This document shows, in pieces, positions 33,309-42,501 of a DNA stretch of 50,590 bases. The DNA lies in assembly GCA_001795615.1 (NCBI GenBank), contig MGKI01000012.1, positions 1 to 50,590 on the forward strand, read 5' to 3'. A program made the position numbers and the translations under genes. Under the pieces are notes generated by a model, which did no database searches, was not told the DNA's origin, and was given only the letters and a program-made list of their open reading frames with translations. Each line of letters starts with the position of its first letter. Positions within the stretch are counted from its first letter, which is position 1. This stretch comes from Candidatus Yanofskybacteria bacterium RIFCSPLOWO2_01_FULL_42_49 (GTDB lineage: Bacteria > Patescibacteriota > Minisyncoccia > 2-02-FULL-40-12 > GWA2-44-9).

Positions 33309-33392
33309 TCTTAGTTAATAGCTTTAGTCATGATATAATATCAACATAGGCGAGTATCAAGCTATCAAGCATAGTATTAAGTATTAGGTATT

Positions 33393-34727
33393 ATGTTGCG
33401 CAGTTCAAAATTCATCATTATTTTTGTGGCGGTTATAGGCACTTCTTTTTGTTTTACCCGATTCGTTAGCGCAGATGTACAGGATGAGATAGCCGACAGG
33501 CAAAGGCAGATAGAAGAACTGCAAAGACAGATAGAAGAGTACCAGAACCAGGCGGATAAAGTCAGAGGCCAGTCCAGAACGTTGGAAAACGAAATAGGGC
33601 AGTTAAACGCAAAGATTAACCAGATAACCCTTGAAATCCGCGGACTTGAACTTTCTGTAGGCAAAACAAAGCTAGAAATAGGAGAGACGGAGAAACAAAT
33701 AGACGAGTCGGAAAAAGCGTTGAAAAGGCACAAAAACGCTCTGGCTCAATATCTCAAAATCGCTTATCAGAACGACCAGATTACACTGACTGAAATTTTA
33801 TTTAACAATGAAAATTTGTCGGATTTTTTTAACTATCTTAATGACTTAGAAAATACCCAGGATAATCTCAAGGTTACCATCCAAAACATAAAACAGCTGA
33901 AAGTTGATCTGGAGGATCGCCAAGTCTCGCTGGAGGGAAAAAAGACCGATCTGGAACATCTAATCGGAATCCAGGCAGTTCAAAAAAAGAGCCTAGACAT
34001 TAATAAAAAAGAAAAAGACACGATACTGAAAGAAACAAAGGGACAAGAGTCAAAGTTTCAGGAACTGATAAAAAAATCCCAGAAAGATATAGAAAAAATT
34101 AGAGAACAGCTGACATTTCTTAAACAGCACGGAATTACCGCCGAAGACGCGGTAAGGTATGCCCAGCTTGCCGCCATAAGAGCCGGTATCAGGTCCGCTT
34201 TTCTTCTGGCCATCCTTGAAATAGAATCCCGTCTCGGACAGAATGTCGGTACTGGCAACTGGAAGGATGACATGTACGAATGCTACATTCGTTTGGGGAC
34301 TAAATATTATCCGAACCGTAAGGCATATTATTTACAGCGGGCAGAAACGGAGAAAAACGCTTTTTTTGCGATTATAGGAAAACTGGGCTTTAACCCCGAT
34401 TCAGTTAAAGTCTCTCGCGAACCGAATTACGGTTGTGGCGGAGCAATGGGTCCAGCCCAATTCATACCGTCAACCTGGCTGTCTTATGAGGAAGAGGTCG
34501 CGCGATTAACCGGCCACAATCCTCCAAATCCATGGAGCATTGAGGATGCATTTATGGCCTCAGCAATTAAATTAGCCAAGGGTGGAGCTGACAAAAAAAC
34601 AAGAACAGCTGAAAGCGGCGCGGCTCGGGCGTATATCGGAGGCAGTACGAAATGTTCATCAAGCATCTGTAATTATTATTCAAGCACGGTGTTAAGAAAG
34701 GCAGATGAGATAGAGAGAAACTTATAA
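33393..34727 (+). CDS. Exported coiled-coil protein with lytic transglycosylase-like domain
   Basis: 444 residues. Signal peptide (KFIIIFVAVIGTSFCFTRFVSA), a long EnvC/PcsB-like coiled coil (residues ~30-250, many EIxxLxxQI heptads), then a transglycosylase-like domain with Glu in AILEIESRLG and the substrate motif GAMGPAQFIPSTW, as in SLT/MltB-type enzymes that cleave peptidoglycan glycan strands. The joining of a divisome-style coiled coil to a lytic domain suggests regulated wall opening during division or pilus assembly (inference). Divergent from the pilin-fusion operon. The upstream sequence is a repetitive AGTATTAAGTATTAGGTATT that ends at the start codon. Confidence 0.8.
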   Translation: MLRSSKFIIIFVAVIGTSFCFTRFVSADVQDEIADRQRQIEELQRQIEEYQNQADKVRGQSRTLENEIGQLNAKINQITLEIRGLELSVGKTKLEIGETEKQIDESEKALKRHKNALAQYLKIAYQNDQITLTEILFNNENLSDFFNYLNDLENTQDNLKVTIQNIKQLKVDLEDRQVSLEGKKTDLEHLIGIQAVQKKSLDINKKEKDTILKETKGQESKFQELIKKSQKDIEKIREQLTFLKQHGITAEDAVRYAQLAAIRAGIRSAFLLAILEIESRLGQNVGTGNWKDDMYECYIRLGTKYYPNRKAYYLQRAETEKNAFFAIIGKLGFNPDSVKVSREPNYGCGGAMGPAQFIPSTWLSYEEEVARLTGHNPPNPWSIEDAFMASAIKLAKGGADKKTRTAESGAARAYIGGSTKCSSSICNYYSSTVLRKADEIERNL

Positions 34728-34908
34728 CTAAAACAATCCCTAATCTCTAAACCCTAGTCTCTAAACAATACAATATCAAAATTCAAAAATTTTAAACTGT
34801 CCCGACTACAGTCGGGACATGCCCAAAGGGCTGTTTGAGATTTAATATTTTGGATTTATTTAGAGATTAGAAATTAGACATTAGACATTTTTATGTTAAT
34901 TTACTCTT
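34728..34908. repeat. AT-rich fold-back spacer with nested GC palindrome
   Basis: The left arm (CCTAATCTCTAAACC...) and right arm (TTTAGAGATTAGAAATTAGA) are roughly inverted around the perfect hairpin TGTCCCGACT/AGTCGGGACA (34798-34819). The same word family occurs at 8630-8775 and in the GT39 gene. No coding signal. Confidence 0.6.
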
Positions 34909-36336
34909 ATGTTCTTTAATAAGTCGAGGTACTTAAAAATGATCATGAAAAAACCGCCGGGTATTTTTGTTCTTTCTTTATTATTTATTCTTGCGGCTCC
35001 GTTGTTTATTTTTAATGATAAAAACTATACACAAATGATCGAAGCGGCTTTGTCCAACCCCATTGAGATTGCAAGCAACTCCGCCGGCGACATATATTTG
35101 CCAGCCCCTAATATTCTAGACAGACTTGCTGAAAAAGACGACGAACTAACTATGGTGCCTGTTTCGATCGGGCCGCGGGAGATAATTTATTATGAAAACA
35201 GGTACACCATTCTCTCGTATAAAACTCAAGCGGAATGCAATAAAAGAAAAGGTTTGTGGGATGAAAAACATGGCGTATGCAAAGCAGTTAGTCGGAAGCG
35301 TTCGACTGATAAAGAAAAAACTATTGGCTTAAAGCTTCTGAATATAGAAACCGGGGAAGTAGAGGTTGTTGCCGTTAAAACTAAAATTAACATCAACGGG
35401 GTAAGTATTGTTGCGCCTGACGGTTATCAGATAGAAATAGTCGAACGGCCGAATGGCATAAGGTGGAACTACTGGAACACTCTTTATCGCGTAATTTCAC
35501 CGGCAAATATTGTTGTCATAAAAAACAACTATCCAAGAGAGACCACTGAAACTGTTTCACAAACAGTTAAGGGCAAGGTAGTCAACAGAAGCAAGAAAGT
35601 CGTCAGAGGATTTCTGTATGTTCCCCATTCGGAATTTTTTGAACAGGAAGAAAATAGGAGCATTCTAGTCAAAGCAGGTGCAGATTATCTTAAAAGTACG
35701 GTCGCCCAAGCATTTAATACTCTCCGAGAAAGGGGAGTTAAATCAAGAGCATTTCCGGAAAAGTTAGTAGCGGATGTTGAGGCGCTATCGCCAAGATTTT
35801 TTGAACGGCTTCCGCTTCTTGAACAGGGTGACTTTACGGAATTTCAACTTGATCCCCAGAAAACAGCAGAACGAGTATTGATAATTCTCGGGGCTAATAA
35901 AGAAAATGCCTGGAGGCATACTTGTAACCGTTCCGACGCCTGCGGCTGGGTGCAATTTACGCCCCGGACATATTCGAATATGAGAAAATTCTATCCGGCT
36001 GCCAAGGTTGAAAAAGATTTTAAAACAGGCGCTGGCGATCATACTAATTCAATAATGTCTGCGATCTTACTGCATGATAATAATCTAGCTCCTCTTGTTA
36101 AGAAATTCGGCGATAAAATTCTAAACGACTCTGACCTTGAGAAGTATCTGGCGGCGTCTTATAACGGCGCTCCGAGGTGGGTAAGCAATTCATTGAACGC
36201 CACTATCTCAAAAGCGTTTGCCGGTTGGGTTACCGCTCTCTCTCCGACTCGAAAGGACTCAAGAGGCGGATTGAGAAAAGAAACTAGGGATTTTATGACT
36301 AAGCTGGATTACTTGATTGAGAAGGATCTCCCCTAG
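34909..36336 (+). CDS. Exported protein with transglycosylase-like C-terminal domain
   Basis: 475 residues. N-terminal membrane segment (GIFVLSLLFILAAPLFIF), then a ~230-residue region with a Cys pair (AECNKRKGLWDEKHGVCKA) that I do not recognise. The C-terminal ~180 residues look like a lysozyme-fold domain: SDACGWVQFTPRTYSNMRK, followed by AASYNGAPRWVSNSL, typical of SLT-like proteins. A catalytic Glu is not certain. It follows the coiled-coil lytic protein in the same direction, so a joint role in wall remodelling is likely. In-frame ATGs at codons 10 and 13 are alternative starts. Confidence 0.65.
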   Translation: MFFNKSRYLKMIMKKPPGIFVLSLLFILAAPLFIFNDKNYTQMIEAALSNPIEIASNSAGDIYLPAPNILDRLAEKDDELTMVPVSIGPREIIYYENRYTILSYKTQAECNKRKGLWDEKHGVCKAVSRKRSTDKEKTIGLKLLNIETGEVEVVAVKTKININGVSIVAPDGYQIEIVERPNGIRWNYWNTLYRVISPANIVVIKNNYPRETTETVSQTVKGKVVNRSKKVVRGFLYVPHSEFFEQEENRSILVKAGADYLKSTVAQAFNTLRERGVKSRAFPEKLVADVEALSPRFFERLPLLEQGDFTEFQLDPQKTAERVLIILGANKENAWRHTCNRSDACGWVQFTPRTYSNMRKFYPAAKVEKDFKTGAGDHTNSIMSAILLHDNNLAPLVKKFGDKILNDSDLEKYLAASYNGAPRWVSNSLNATISKAFAGWVTALSPTRKDSRGGLRKETRDFMTKLDYLIEKDLP

Positions 36337-36339
36337 GTC

Positions 36340-36367
36340 AAATCCCCTTGAAAAGCTGGGATTTTTG
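36340..36367 (+). terminator. Intrinsic terminator
   Basis: AAATCCC (36340-36346) with GGGATTT (36358-36364) and a T run, just after the transglycosylase-like gene and before mnmA. Confidence 0.6.
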
Positions 36368-36384
36368 TTTTGGACAAAACTTGC

Positions 36385-36390
36385 TATAAT
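36385..36390 (+). promoter_or_regulatory. -10 box of leaderless mnmA
   Basis: TGCTATAAT (extended -10 style) ends 8 nt before ATG 36399; no Shine-Dalgarno sequence. Confidence 0.5.
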
Positions 36391-36398
36391 ACAGCGTT

Positions 36399-37652
36399 AT
36401 GAAAAGTCAAGAAAGAAAAATGGTCTATGTGGCGATGTCAGGAGGTGTGGACTCGTCGGTTGCCGCCGCTTTGTTAAAGAAACAAGGTTATGATGTAACT
36501 GGTGTTTTTATGAAACCGTGGCAACCCGAAATATCGAAATATCGAAATATCGAAATATCGAGCGGTTGCCTCTGGCAAAAAGATAGGGAGGATGCGATGA
36601 GGGTAGCAACAAAACTCGGTATTCCTTTACTTACTTGGGATTTTTCTAAGGAGTATAAGAGGGAAGTGGCTGATTATATGATTCGAGAATATCGAGCGGG
36701 AAGAACGCCTAATCCAGATGTAATGTGCAATAAACACATTAAGTTTGGGCTATTTTTGGAGAAGGCGTTAAAAGAAGGGGCAGATTATATTGCGACGGGA
36801 CACTATGTCCGCTTGATGCGGAAAACTCTAAATTCTACAGAGATTCCCGGGCTAAAGCGCCGTGAACCTTATCTGAGCAAACTCGAAACTCTAAACAAAC
36901 TCAAAACTAAAAATTCTAAAAAAACTGAAAATTTAAACATTGAAAATTCATTGAAAATTGCCAAGGATAAAAATAAGGATCAATCCTACTTTCTCTGGAC
37001 ATTGACGCAGAAACAGTTAAAATACTGCCTATTTCCCATCGGGGATTATATAAAGCCGGAGGTTAGGAGAATGGCCAAAAAATTTGGTCTGCCGACGGCT
37101 GACAAAAAAGACAGTCAAGGCGTGTGCTTTGTCGGACCTTTGGACATAAAGGTGTTTCTCAAGAGTTACATTAAACCAAAGACGGGGGATATTATTTTAG
37201 GGGATAATACCCGTTCGACTCGCTTTGCTCGCTCAGGACGTGTTATCGGACAACACGACGGCGTGTTCTATTATACCCTTGGCCAAAGACATGGTTTGGA
37301 TATAAAAAATGGCAGAGGTCCTCATTTTATAATAAAAAAAGATATTAAAAAAAACATTCTCTTCGTCGGTTCAAAAGAAGACCTCTTTTCTCAAAAAATG
37401 AAATTAACAAGCATAAACTGGATAAATCGGCCAAGCCAACCTGTGGATAATCGACTTCGCAAGTCGATTATCCACAGGGGTGGGGGATTGGAAGTGGATG
37501 TGAGGGTGCGTTACAGGGCGCCGTTGGTCAAAGCAATTATACATAATAATGGGGAAGTCGTGTTTAAGAAACCTGAAATTGCCATAACTCCGGGACAATC
37601 GGCTGTGTTTTATAAACACGATGAACTTATTGGCGGCGGGATTATTAAATGA
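36399..37652 (+). CDS. mnmA: tRNA-specific 2-thiouridylase
   Basis: 417 residues, about 55 more than usual. Makes 2-thiouridine at the wobble position of Lys, Glu and Gln tRNAs. PP-loop SGGVDSS (residues 14-20), TPNPDVMCNKHIKFG with Cys110 and DSQGVCFVG with Cys243 (the catalytic pair) are intact, as is the C-terminal VRYR motif. The extra length comes from four repeat-derived insertions: four copies of CGAAATAT (36527-36558); a dispersed repeat plus AT-rich filler at codons ~142-188; a GDNTRSTRFARSGR stretch near codon 270 that looks palindrome-derived; and a 39-bp palindrome at 37440-37478. All keep the frame and spare the motifs. Confidence 0.93.
   Translation: MKSQERKMVYVAMSGGVDSSVAAALLKKQGYDVTGVFMKPWQPEISKYRNIEISSGCLWQKDREDAMRVATKLGIPLLTWDFSKEYKREVADYMIREYRAGRTPNPDVMCNKHIKFGLFLEKALKEGADYIATGHYVRLMRKTLNSTEIPGLKRREPYLSKLETLNKLKTKNSKKTENLNIENSLKIAKDKNKDQSYFLWTLTQKQLKYCLFPIGDYIKPEVRRMAKKFGLPTADKKDSQGVCFVGPLDIKVFLKSYIKPKTGDIILGDNTRSTRFARSGRVIGQHDGVFYYTLGQRHGLDIKNGRGPHFIIKKDIKKNILFVGSKEDLFSQKMKLTSINWINRPSQPVDNRLRKSIIHRGGGLEVDVRVRYRAPLVKAIIHNNGEVVFKKPEIAITPGQSAVFYKHDELIGGGIIK
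36527..36558 (+). repeat. Tandem repeat of 8 bp in mnmA
   Basis: Four perfect copies of CGAAATAT. The 24-bp period (three units) keeps the frame open and encodes EISKYRNIEIS between the PP-loop region and the CLWQKDRED motif. Confidence 0.85.
36823..36896. repeat. Intragenic dispersed repeat, copy in mnmA
   Basis: Homologous to 2471-2542 (see there), here reading in the coding direction. Followed to ~36960 by AT-rich low-complexity sequence encoding a Lys/Asn-rich loop. Confidence 0.75.
37440..37478. repeat. 39-bp palindrome inside mnmA
   Basis: CCTGTGGATAATCGACTT and AAGTCGATTATCCACAGG are perfect 18-bp arms around CGC. It encodes PVDNRLRKSIIHR near the C-terminus. Confidence 0.9.
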
Positions 37653-37697
37653 TATCATTCCCTTCAAAGGCGGACGTACAAAATTTGTAATTTATAA

Positions 37698-38219
37698 ATG
37701 AAACAGAAACAAGAAAAAATTCCTAATGCACTTACTTCAAAAGAAAATCTTGGCTCCCCTCATTTGGTAAAAAATTTTAAAGAAAGAACGGGTGGGCGGG
37801 ATGTCTTAGACATGGAGGGCAAAGAGTTTTTTGACGAGCTGGTGGGAGATATCGAGGATCTTAAAATGACGGATGATTTTTTACAGGTCCTACTTCTTAA
37901 AAGATTCGTAACTCTTCATGAGCCAGTATCTTCAGCACGAGAAAAAATAAACGAAAGAATAAAAGATCTTGAAGACACTCTTGAAGCATTGCGGGGCAGA
38001 TTTGCAAGGAATCCCAAAATAAAACACGATGAGATTGACGATGAGTTTGAACGACTTTCGATTGAAGAAAAAGATAATATTGAAGAAGAATTAGAACGCT
38101 TAGGGGTAACCTACAAAGTTTTGGGTCATTTTTTAAGAGCTGGCATTTTTACTGAGTCTGATACGCTAATGAGGGCCAAAGAAGCTGTTTATAATCAGAT
38201 AAAAAAGTTCACCCCGTGA
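37698..38219 (+). CDS. Hypothetical helical protein
   Basis: 173 residues, highly charged, mostly helical, with no signal peptide or membrane segment. Contains long Glu/Lys-rich helices (VSSAREKINERIKDLEDTLE, EEKDNIEEELERLG). Not recognised. Lies 45 nt after mnmA and could be co-transcribed. Its 3' end overlaps the 3' end of convergent gpmI by 11 bp. Confidence 0.65.
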   Translation: MKQKQEKIPNALTSKENLGSPHLVKNFKERTGGRDVLDMEGKEFFDELVGDIEDLKMTDDFLQVLLLKRFVTLHEPVSSAREKINERIKDLEDTLEALRGRFARNPKIKHDEIDDEFERLSIEEKDNIEEELERLGVTYKVLGHFLRAGIFTESDTLMRAKEAVYNQIKKFTP

Positions 38220-39759
38220 GAATCTTGAGCAAACTGTTTCCTGTCATCTCTTCTGGTTTTGGTATGTCCATCAATTCCAGTACGGTCGGCGCCACATCGC
38301 TCAATATGCCGTTTACCTGAGACCAGATTTTTTCCACTTCTTCTATTTTGCGTTCCTTTTGAAACCGCTTTCCGACCAGATAAAAAGGTACGGGACTTTC
38401 TTCGTGCTTTGTTTTTTGTTCCCCAGAAGATTCATATACCATGGATTCTGCATTTCCGTGGTCAGCGGTAACTATCATAATTCCGTCTTTGGCAAGAACT
38501 GCATCGGTAACTCTTTTTAGCGCCACATCCACCGTTTCTATGCCTCTTATGGTCGCTTCCAGGTTTCCGGTGTGAGGAATAACATCTGAATTAGCAAAGT
38601 TTATTATGTAAAAATCATATTGATCTTGTTTTACATATTCTTCCACTTTCTCGGCAATATCGTTGGCTCTCATCTCCGGATTTGTAATATGATCCTTCAA
38701 CGACTCTATGAAAATATCCGTTTCTCCGGAATAAGGCGCATTGTTCAAACAATTAAAAAAGTATGTAGTATGGGCGTATTTTTCCGATTCGGCGATATGC
38801 AGTTGCGTTTTTCCGTTTTGGCTCAAAACTTCCGCCAGGCCGTTTTTTATCTCAGGCAAAGAGAAAGAAACATTAAGCCTAGGATCTTCCAGATATTGAG
38901 TCATGGCGACGACAAAAAGATTCTTATGCTTTTCTGTCGGAAAAATTTGGAAGTCTTGCTCTATAAAACTTTTGGTAATTTGGCGCATCGAATCCTCTCT
39001 AAAGTTAAAAAACACCAAAGCGTCATCGTCTTTTATAAAGCCCCGATCATCAACTATTAGCGGAGGCAACTTGGGATCGGTATATCCCATGGTGTAAAGC
39101 ATCTCTATTTTTTGTAAGATATCATCGGTTATTTCTCCAGCTCCACGAGCTAAAAGTCCGTAAGCTGTTTTTGTGTTATCCCAATTTTTACCTCTATCCA
39201 TCGCGTAATCCCGGCCGATAACAGTTGCGATAACGCCGGTTCCAGTTTTGGCGATATGTTCCTGTAGTTTTTTAATTAAGAGCGGCGCTTCTTTAAGCCC
39301 CGAGTCTTTGCCATCGGTAAAAAGATGAATCTTTAAGTTGCCGATGTTGTTTTTTGCCGCGAGATCTATTAACGCAAAGAGGTGGCTCATGTGAGCATGC
39401 ACCGAACCTGAAGTAAGAAGTCCGGCGAGGTGAAGCGTAGAGTTGTTAGTTCTAACATGATTAACGGCCTTGAGCAGAACTTCATTGTCAAAAAAACTAC
39501 TGTCGCCTATGGCTTTATTTATACGGCTTAAATATTGGGAAATAGTTCTGCCGGCGCCCATAGTCAAATGGCCAACTTCGCTATTGCCGGCTTCGCCCCA
39601 AGTCATTCCCACTGCTTTTCCAGAGGCCTGTAAAAGCAGTGATGGGTAATTACGCTGAACAAAATTAACGAACGGGGTGTGCGCGTATAAAATAGCGTTG
39701 CCGAATGTTTGCGATGAATATCCCCAGCCGTCTAAAATTGCAAGAATAATGGGTTGCAT
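38209..39759 (-). CDS. gpmI: 2,3-bisphosphoglycerate-independent phosphoglycerate mutase
   Basis: 516 residues from ATG 39759 (MQPIILAILDGWG); an in-frame TTG five codons upstream is less likely because family members begin at this ILDGWG block. Interconverts 3- and 2-phosphoglycerate in glycolysis using two Mn ions. The nucleophile Ser lies in GNSEVGHLTMGAGR and metal ligands in DGWG and TADHGNAE. Normal length and intact. Divergent from rny. Confidence 0.93.
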   Translation of the reverse strand: MQPIILAILDGWGYSSQTFGNAILYAHTPFVNFVQRNYPSLLLQASGKAVGMTWGEAGNSEVGHLTMGAGRTISQYLSRINKAIGDSSFFDNEVLLKAVNHVRTNNSTLHLAGLLTSGSVHAHMSHLFALIDLAAKNNIGNLKIHLFTDGKDSGLKEAPLLIKKLQEHIAKTGTGVIATVIGRDYAMDRGKNWDNTKTAYGLLARGAGEITDDILQKIEMLYTMGYTDPKLPPLIVDDRGFIKDDDALVFFNFREDSMRQITKSFIEQDFQIFPTEKHKNLFVVAMTQYLEDPRLNVSFSLPEIKNGLAEVLSQNGKTQLHIAESEKYAHTTYFFNCLNNAPYSGETDIFIESLKDHITNPEMRANDIAEKVEEYVKQDQYDFYIINFANSDVIPHTGNLEATIRGIETVDVALKRVTDAVLAKDGIMIVTADHGNAESMVYESSGEQKTKHEESPVPFYLVGKRFQKERKIEEVEKIWSQVNGILSDVAPTVLELMDIPKPEEMTGNSLLKILTG

Positions 39760-39886
39760 AAAAGTGTTGCACAAAACTCGCAGATTTGATACAATTATCC
39801 CATAGTTAATACAAATAACGCAAATTATTAATAGTTAGTTCGAAAAACTAAGTTTTACGAACAAATGTTAGTAAATTATAAACAAC

Positions 39887-41419
39887 ATGTTTTCACAACT
39901 AAGTCCGCTTGTAGCGGCGGTTTCGGCTTTACTCCCGGGGATAATCATCGGTTATCTAGTTCGGCAGCTACTCTCAAGTAAACGGATAAGCTCGGCGGAA
40001 TCAAAAGCCGAAGCGATACTAAGCGACTCTAAATCAAAATCTCAAGACATACTTCTTGAAGCAAAGAATAAGGCTTTGGCTATTCTTGAGGATGCCAAGA
40101 AAGAAGAAAAAGAAAGAAATTCGCAGCTTTCAAGAATAGAGAATATCTTAACTAAAAAAGAGAACGAACTTGAACTAAAGGCCAAGGAGCTTGGCGCAGA
40201 AAAAGAAACGCTTAAATCCAAAATAGCTGAATTCGGCACGCTTAAAATAGAATTAGAGCAGACCAGAGTCAAACAACTTGCCGAGTTAGAAAGAATCTCC
40301 GGGTTAGACAGGAACCAGGCAAAAGACGAAATGTTGGCCAAGGTAGAAGAAGAATATAAAGACGATTTATACAAGCAGCTGAAACGGTTGGAGCAAGATA
40401 ACAGAGAAGAGTTGGATAAAAAGGCACGGGAGATATTAACAACTTCAATACAAAGATATGCCGCCTCTCATATAGCGGATGTTACGACAACAGTCGTCAG
40501 TTTGCCGTCAGATGAGGTTAAAGGAAAAATCATCGGAAAAGAGGGAAGAAACATCAAAACAATAGAACGACTGACAGGCGTGGACATTATCATCGACGAT
40601 ACTCCGGAAGCGCTTGTTGTGTCAGGATACGATCCCGTTCGCAGGCAAGTCGCAAAACTAGCTATTGATAAGCTTATAGCTGACGGAAGAATTCATCCTG
40701 CCAAGATAGAAGAAATGGTAGAAAAAGCCAAAGGCGAAATAAACGAGAAAATAAAAGAGGCCGGAGAGGCGGCGTTATTTGAAACCGGAGTCGGACCGAT
40801 GGACCCTAAACTTACTTACCTTCTGGGCCGTCTGGCTTTCAGGACAAGCTTCGGCCAGAATGTTTTGCTTCACTCCATAGAAATGACCCATATTGCGGGC
40901 ATGCTTGCCGCTGAGCTTGGATTGGATGTTCCTGTCGCGAAAAAAGCCGCATTGTTCCACGATATAGGAAAAGCGGTTGACCACGAGGTCCAGGGTACTC
41001 ATGTAGAAATAGGCAGGAAAATTCTCCAAAAATTCGGAATGGATACGAGGGTCATACAAGGGATGGAAGCTCACCACGAGGAATATCCATATGTAACTCT
41101 TGAATCAAGGATAGTTCAATCGGCGGATGCCATTTCCGGCGCAAGGCCGGGGGCAAGACGGGATACGGTTGAAATATACTTAAAACGGTTGGAAGACCTT
41201 GAAAGAATCTCCAATTCATTTGACGGAGTGGAAAAATCCTATGCTATCCAAGCGGGCCGTGAATTGAGGATATTCGTTACACCGACTAAAATTGACGACC
41301 TAAGCGCTCTCAAAATGGCAAAAGATATTGCCAAAAAAATAGAGGAGGAAATGAAGTATCCGGGAGAAATCAAAGTCAATGTCATCCGCGAGACGAGGGC
41401 GATAGAATACGCCAGGTAG
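39887..41419 (+). CDS. rny: Ribonuclease Y
   Basis: 510 residues. Membrane-anchored endoribonuclease that starts mRNA decay. N-terminal membrane helix (LVAAVSALLPGIIIGYLV), a long coiled coil (~30-200), KH domain (IIGKEGRNIKTIERLTG), HD domain with HD pair in AALFHDIGKAVDHE, and the conserved C-terminal block (IKVNVIRETRAIEYAR). Normal length. No clear Shine-Dalgarno sequence. A hairpin with 20-nt arms (41412-41431/41458-41477) covers the stop codon. Confidence 0.93.
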   Translation: MFSQLSPLVAAVSALLPGIIIGYLVRQLLSSKRISSAESKAEAILSDSKSKSQDILLEAKNKALAILEDAKKEEKERNSQLSRIENILTKKENELELKAKELGAEKETLKSKIAEFGTLKIELEQTRVKQLAELERISGLDRNQAKDEMLAKVEEEYKDDLYKQLKRLEQDNREELDKKAREILTTSIQRYAASHIADVTTTVVSLPSDEVKGKIIGKEGRNIKTIERLTGVDIIIDDTPEALVVSGYDPVRRQVAKLAIDKLIADGRIHPAKIEEMVEKAKGEINEKIKEAGEAALFETGVGPMDPKLTYLLGRLAFRTSFGQNVLLHSIEMTHIAGMLAAELGLDVPVAKKAALFHDIGKAVDHEVQGTHVEIGRKILQKFGMDTRVIQGMEAHHEEYPYVTLESRIVQSADAISGARPGARRDTVEIYLKRLEDLERISNSFDGVEKSYAIQAGRELRIFVTPTKIDDLSALKMAKDIAKKIEEEMKYPGEIKVNVIRETRAIEYAR

Positions 41420-41477
41420 TAGATTTTCCAGCTGCGACTTAGTCGCGTATTAAAAAACTGGAAAATTCACTACCTGG
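41412..41477 (+). repeat. Hairpin spanning the rny stop codon
   Basis: CCAGGTAGTAGATTTTCCAG pairs with CTGGAAAATTCACTACCTGG at 18 of 20 positions; an inner GCGAC/GTCGC stem sits in the loop. The last codons and stop of rny are inside the left arm. Confidence 0.7.
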
Positions 41478-41520
41478 TATGCTCGATAGCTTGCCATTAT
41501 CTTTCTAACTCAAAAGATAA

Positions 41521-41550
41521 AAAGCCCCGCGTGGTTGCGGGGCTGTTTTT
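41521..41550 (+). terminator. Intrinsic terminator after rny
   Basis: AGCCCCGC GTGGTT GCGGGGCT, then GTTTTT. Preceded by A-rich sequence, so it may also end the convergent protease transcript. Confidence 0.88.
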
Positions 41551-41559
41551 CAGCGGACA

Positions 41560-42153
41560 TTAGGATAGGCCACCTTTTTCTCCTACTTTATTATTCCTAA
41601 GCTCATAATCAGTTACAATCCTAATATAATCACGATAGACCAGAGGAAGCGTGAATTTCAGCATTTTGTGTTCTTTAAAAAATTGGTTATAGGAATAAAT
41701 CTGTCTTTCATTTGCACCAATCATGGTTTGTTTGCTTGTTAACTCTGCACCAATAATATCTACTTCCCAATGTTTTTGCATCTGTTTTCTTACCGGTACT
41801 TGCTTGGAGGATAAGATTAGGTGTCCAAATTCGTGTCCAAGTATGCCCGCCAAATCTTTAGTTGAGAATTCATCAATTATTCTTTGGCTTATGATTATCA
41901 AAGAGGCGTTAGAATCTGCCCAAGCGTTATAACATTGCCCTCCCTTGATTAAAAAAACCGGCTCTGCAATATTTTTCGGCTTGGTGGTAAAAAGAAGGAT
42001 CGCCTGTTTTATTTTCTGGACTTGTGGTCCTGTCGGTTTTCGCTCTCTGCTGTAAGTACAAGAAAATAAAATATTAGAAACTTGAAAAGAAAAAAACAGA
42101 TATGCTAAACCAAGAAGATACAAAAAACGAACCCTATGTTTAAAAAGAGCCAT
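41560..42153 (-). CDS. M48-like zinc metalloprotease, membrane-anchored
   Basis: 197 residues. One N-terminal membrane helix (LYLLGLAYLFFSFQVSNILF). Zinc motif HEFGH at residues 107-111 (GILGHEFGHLILSS), with the third ligand probably the Glu in HWEVDIIGAEL, the layout of M48/M56-type peptidases. Shorter than HtpX and lacking its multi-helix membrane part. The domain probably faces outward. Preceded by GTGAGG, a weak ribosome site. Confidence 0.7.
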   Translation of the reverse strand: MALFKHRVRFLYLLGLAYLFFSFQVSNILFSCTYSRERKPTGPQVQKIKQAILLFTTKPKNIAEPVFLIKGGQCYNAWADSNASLIIISQRIIDEFSTKDLAGILGHEFGHLILSSKQVPVRKQMQKHWEVDIIGAELTSKQTMIGANERQIYSYNQFFKEHKMLKFTLPLVYRDYIRIVTDYELRNNKVGEKGGLS

Positions 42154-42500
42154 ACCTCACCGCGTGCTGAAGAATTTGCTCATGATACCGCTCTATTATG
42201 AGTAAAAAATCAAGATATCTATGGAGTTCTGCTTCCCTAAACTCCTAACTGACTTCGGTTTCATGTCATTTTGAATTCGCAACATCAGCTATTTCTTAAC
42301 AAAAACGCAGAGGAGGGTTATTAATCAATAAACGCTTGTTAAGTGACAGAACCACATCCCGCCTATCAATGAAAAGACCCTGTTGATAGGCAGGGCTTGC
42401 AATTTCCGCATAAAACCTAGATAATTGAACAAGTGATTAAAAATCCCACTTTGGGTCGATTGGGGTTAAATTAAGAATGTTATAAAAATAACTATAACAC
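42154..42500. other. Non-coding gap between the M48 protease and the HU leader
   Basis: No gene seen. It holds a perfect 9-bp hairpin GCCTATCAA/TTGATAGGC (around 42371-42401), fold-back words CTTAACAA...TTGTTAAG near 42295-42345 related to the element at 471-612, and probable -10 sequences (TATAAA, TATAAC) at 42480-42500 for the following transcript. Confidence 0.4.
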
Positions 42501-42501
42501 A

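Noticed and set aside
36527-36558. CRISPR-like repeat array
   Set aside because: Only four 8-bp direct units without spacers, inside the mnmA coding frame.
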